Below, piece after piece: positions 6,287 through 8,098 of a stretch of 8,098 nt of DNA. The position numbers and the translations under genes were made by a program. The notes beneath the pieces were generated by a model. That model searched no databases, was not told the DNA's origin, and saw only the letters and a list, made by a program, of their open reading frames with translations. Position 1 is the first letter of the stretch. Each line of letters opens with the position of its first letter. The DNA is from Pseudomonadota bacterium (GTDB lineage Bacteria > Pseudomonadota > Gammaproteobacteria > Pseudomonadales > Pseudohongiellaceae): NCBI GenBank assembly GCA_022563075.1, contig JADFOC010000098.1, forward strand, positions 1-8,098. Direction: 5' to 3'.

Positions 6287-7753
6287 TCATCTCCGGCTGA
6301 GCAGAGACATCAGTGATCTGGAATCCTCATTGCGAAACACATAATCTAATACAATAGTCATGGGTCTTGCCTGGCCGTTCACCAACGCCGGTCGAAAGCT
6401 GATCAGGCTGACGCGAGATACCACGGAATTTAGTAATTTTGTCGTCTCATGCGGCGCTTTTTGAACTTGGATGTCGGTGCCGGTGGCATAATTTCTACTT
6501 CGATAACCACTGCTCCAGGTAGTGGCTCTAGTATTTGGATCGATTCTCATCGACAGTGAGAGTGAACTCCAGTCGTCAAGATTTCTGCTGGTGAAATCTG
6601 AAGTCGATATTTCCTGCACGTATCCAGGCAAGTATTTTGAGCGTTCAATAAAACTCAAGCGGTACATCGATCGATCCAATGCGGCCAATGTCCGGTCGCG
6701 GGGGTCGCTTCTGGTGGCTGGTCTTTCGGTCGCGACTATATCGGCAAGCGCTTGGTTAAAATTCAATTTCAATTCTGGCCTTGGTAGAATTACCGGTGCT
6801 GCAAAAAACCGATTTAAATCTTCTTCCGCCACTCCAGCGCGGCGTAATGTATTAATGGCGACCGAGTATTCGGCGCTAATGTCGTCGGTCATGTTAAAAA
6901 CCAGATTCCAATCGGCAATATAAAGCTCTGCCAGTGCCACCGCTTCCAAATTGAAATCAGTGGATCTAACCAACGCATTACGTAGCATCACCAGTTTCTC
7001 CAGACCGACCCGATAGCGCTTGGCGATGGCATCCGTTCTGGATTCAAATATTTGGCGATGAGGGTAGAGACGGCGCAGGGCATGGCTGGTTTTGCCACCA
7101 CCGAGAATACCTCGAGTCTCAATAAAGTATTTATGTGAGAGTGAGTAAAGCAACTGGGCATAGGTAAGCGTGTCCATTTGAGGAGATAGTTGGGCCAGTT
7201 GCACTGCAGATTCAATTAGGCCAGTTGCTGCAATGATATGCCCGCCTCGACGTGCGGCGCTGTCGTCCAGAGTTCCGCGCAAATGTGTGTTTGCTAACCA
7301 CTGAAACCGGTGCAGATGATCTTCGGCCTCACCTTCAAACTTAGATGATACGAGCCATTTGAGATGTTCCAACTGTTCTTCAACTTCGTCCCAGTCCCGC
7401 CGTTGAATATTAATCTCAATTGCCAATTGCAACAGGTCGTATTGTCTGTTGGAAAAGAGGCCATCGCTGAGTCGCGTGATTTGTATAGCGCGGTCTATTG
7501 AAGTCTCAGCGTCATCGAATCGATTCGCTTGCAATTGAACCAACGCCAGATGTTGTAGCGGCTCTACCAGCTGAAAGCTATGTCGACCGAGCGTCGATTC
7601 AAGTTCGTCAATGTTCTCGGATTGGCTTGAGATTTGGCTCTGCATGTTGGCAAAGCTATTGGCCTGGGAATAATTCGCTCCAAGCAAGAGATGGCAGAGT
7701 ACTACCGCGGCTAAAAAAAGCCGGGTATAAAATTTTGTAAATTGACCTTCCAT
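6287..7753 (-). CDS. Exported TPR-like protein with TonB-C-like tail (protein B, paralog of A)
   Basis: 488 residues from ATG at 7753; an in-frame TTG at 7777 would add 8 residues, but the ATG gives a normal signal peptide: basic start (K and R), hydrophobic LFLAAVVLCHLLLG and cleavage after SQA (about residue 31). GAGG lies about 12 bases before the ATG. The body matches protein A block by block: GR-x4-L-x-E-x-L-x-HL, RF-x-x-A, AIQ-x-x-R-x-x-DGL, RDW and HLKWLV (about 55-135); SRTDAIAKRYRVGLEKL; LEAVALAELYIADW; FFAAPVILP; and the C-terminal FRPALVNGQARPMTIVLDYVF (about 453-473), preceded by strand-like SSLSLSMRIDP. B has an insertion rich in Arg/Thr around 345-365 (ATERPATRSDPRDR) and a 15-residue tail after the TonB-like end. 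Likely periplasmic, function unknown. It is read toward the kinase from its own promoter, so it is not co-transcribed with A. Divergence is large, so the duplication is old. Confidence 0.85.
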   Translation of the reverse strand: MEGQFTKFYTRLFLAAVVLCHLLLGANYSQANSFANMQSQISSQSENIDELESTLGRHSFQLVEPLQHLALVQLQANRFDDAETSIDRAIQITRLSDGLFSNRQYDLLQLAIEINIQRRDWDEVEEQLEHLKWLVSSKFEGEAEDHLHRFQWLANTHLRGTLDDSAARRGGHIIAATGLIESAVQLAQLSPQMDTLTYAQLLYSLSHKYFIETRGILGGGKTSHALRRLYPHRQIFESRTDAIAKRYRVGLEKLVMLRNALVRSTDFNLEAVALAELYIADWNLVFNMTDDISAEYSVAINTLRRAGVAEEDLNRFFAAPVILPRPELKLNFNQALADIVATERPATRSDPRDRTLAALDRSMYRLSFIERSKYLPGYVQEISTSDFTSRNLDDWSSLSLSMRIDPNTRATTWSSGYRSRNYATGTDIQVQKAPHETTKLLNSVVSRVSLISFRPALVNGQARPMTIVLDYVFRNEDSRSLMSLLSRR

Positions 7754-7777
7754 GATCTGACAAATCCTCGCGCACAA

Positions 7778-8034
7778 AAATAATCAATTACAATTTCTCC
7801 AACTTCGCTACCTCGTTGTTATAAGCTGGTTGCATCCACTTCTGTTAAGCGATTGCTGGTGTTGTTACAGCTACTCGCATCAAGTGAATTAGCCTAGATA
7901 GCAGGCTTGATAAATTAATAGTAGTAGAGTTTGAACGGCCTGAACCATCGATTAGAGGTAATCTCTGAGGGCATGAACTTGAGGGGTGAGGTGAGTTGGG
8001 TGCCGGCCTTGCGGCCGTTAAAGCGCCACTCTGC
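7778..8034. other. Region upstream of protein B, no gene seen
   Basis: About 257 bases that hold the presumed promoter of the protein B gene. A minus-strand frame of 63 codons (7845-8036) is rich in Pro, Ser and Ala, lacks a ribosome site and reads like a chance frame. Bases 7956-7995 are purine-rich (GAGG, GAGGGG, GGTGAG), which might serve as ribosome sites for a plus-strand gene starting further right. Confidence 0.5.
7818..7848 (-). promoter_or_regulatory. Candidate promoter of the protein B gene
   Basis: On the minus strand, TTAACA (7848-7843; one mismatch to TTGACA) is followed by TATAAC (7823-7818; one mismatch to TATAAT). The spacer is 19 bases, longer than ideal. The start would be near 7811, about 58 bases ahead of the ATG at 7753. 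This is consensus similarity only. Confidence 0.27.
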
Positions 8035-8098
8035 ATGCATACTCCTGCAATACACTTTTTTACACTGGGTCGGTTTCGATGCTCGAGAGTTGGAGCTG
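8035..8098 (+). CDS. Possible start of a plus-strand gene cut by the window edge (SARP/BTAD-like?)
   Basis: From ATG at 8035 the frame is open to the edge: MHTPAIHFFTLGRFRCSRVG. The pattern of a short strand followed by F-x-LGRF-R-x-x-R-x-G resembles the beginning of SARP/BTAD-type and related winged-helix regulators (xxxLGxFxVxxDG). An alternative start in the same frame is TTG at 7996, which has a strong purine-rich ribosome site next to it. Competing readings exist: another plus frame from ATG 7973 (ending GFDARELEL) and a minus-strand frame ending SSIETDPV at TAA 8060-8062. With about 21 residues I cannot decide among them. Confidence 0.28.
   Translation, partial: MHTPAIHFFTLGRFRCSRVGA

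Noticed and set aside
6522..6923. Plus-strand open frame of 133 codons inside the protein B gene
   Set aside because: It is antisense to B, which is supported by its similarity to A along the whole length; no ribosome site or domain is seen.
7845..8036. Minus-strand frame of 63 codons upstream of protein B
   Set aside because: Low-complexity Pro/Ser/Ala start, no ribosome site, no recognisable family, and it covers the likely promoter of B.
1..8098. Mobile element, CRISPR array, tRNA or rRNA
   Set aside because: I saw no regularly spaced repeats, terminal inverted repeats, transposase or integrase motifs, or cloverleaf sequences in the window.

Overview
The window looks like chromosome of a Gram-negative proteobacterium, most likely a gammaproteobacterium. 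The reasons are a DUF1631 protein (a family typical of gamma- and betaproteobacteria), two proteins with Sec signal peptides and TonB-C-like tails, and a FadM/YbgC-type hotdog thioesterase of proteobacterial style. Base composition looks mid-range by eye; I did not compute it. I see no tRNA, rRNA, CRISPR array, insertion sequence or phage gene.

Left part (1-2520): the last 71 codons of an MFS-type transporter on the plus strand converge, with a 16-base gap, on a large minus-strand gene for a DUF1631 protein whose C-terminal region is PilZ-like. A gap of about 650 bases follows (2521-3167). It has no convincing gene, but it holds two short inverted repeats and a low-confidence, stop-interrupted minus-strand reading frame.

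Middle (3168-3640): a minus-strand acyl-CoA thioesterase of the 4-hydroxybenzoyl-CoA thioesterase family. A perfect TATAAT lies just upstream. Its N-terminus appears to be cut off from the natural ATG by a one-base shift in a short C run.

Right part (3751-7780) is the most interesting. A secreted TPR-like/TonB-C-like protein (A, plus strand) is followed 81 bases later by a compact soluble Hanks-type Ser/Thr kinase (plus strand). Converging on these from the other side is a second secreted protein (B, minus strand), clearly a diverged paralog of A. Kinase catalytic residues are all present, but the glycine-rich loop is degenerate and DFG is DWG. The arrangement A > kinase > < B suggests a small functional module, perhaps envelope-linked signalling. 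The kinase has no visible membrane anchor while A and B are exported, so how they are coupled is open.

The right edge (7780-8098) holds the upstream region of B and possibly the first codons of a plus-strand gene that runs out of the window. One of its frames has a short match to the start of SARP/BTAD-type regulators, but this is only about 20 residues and stays tentative.
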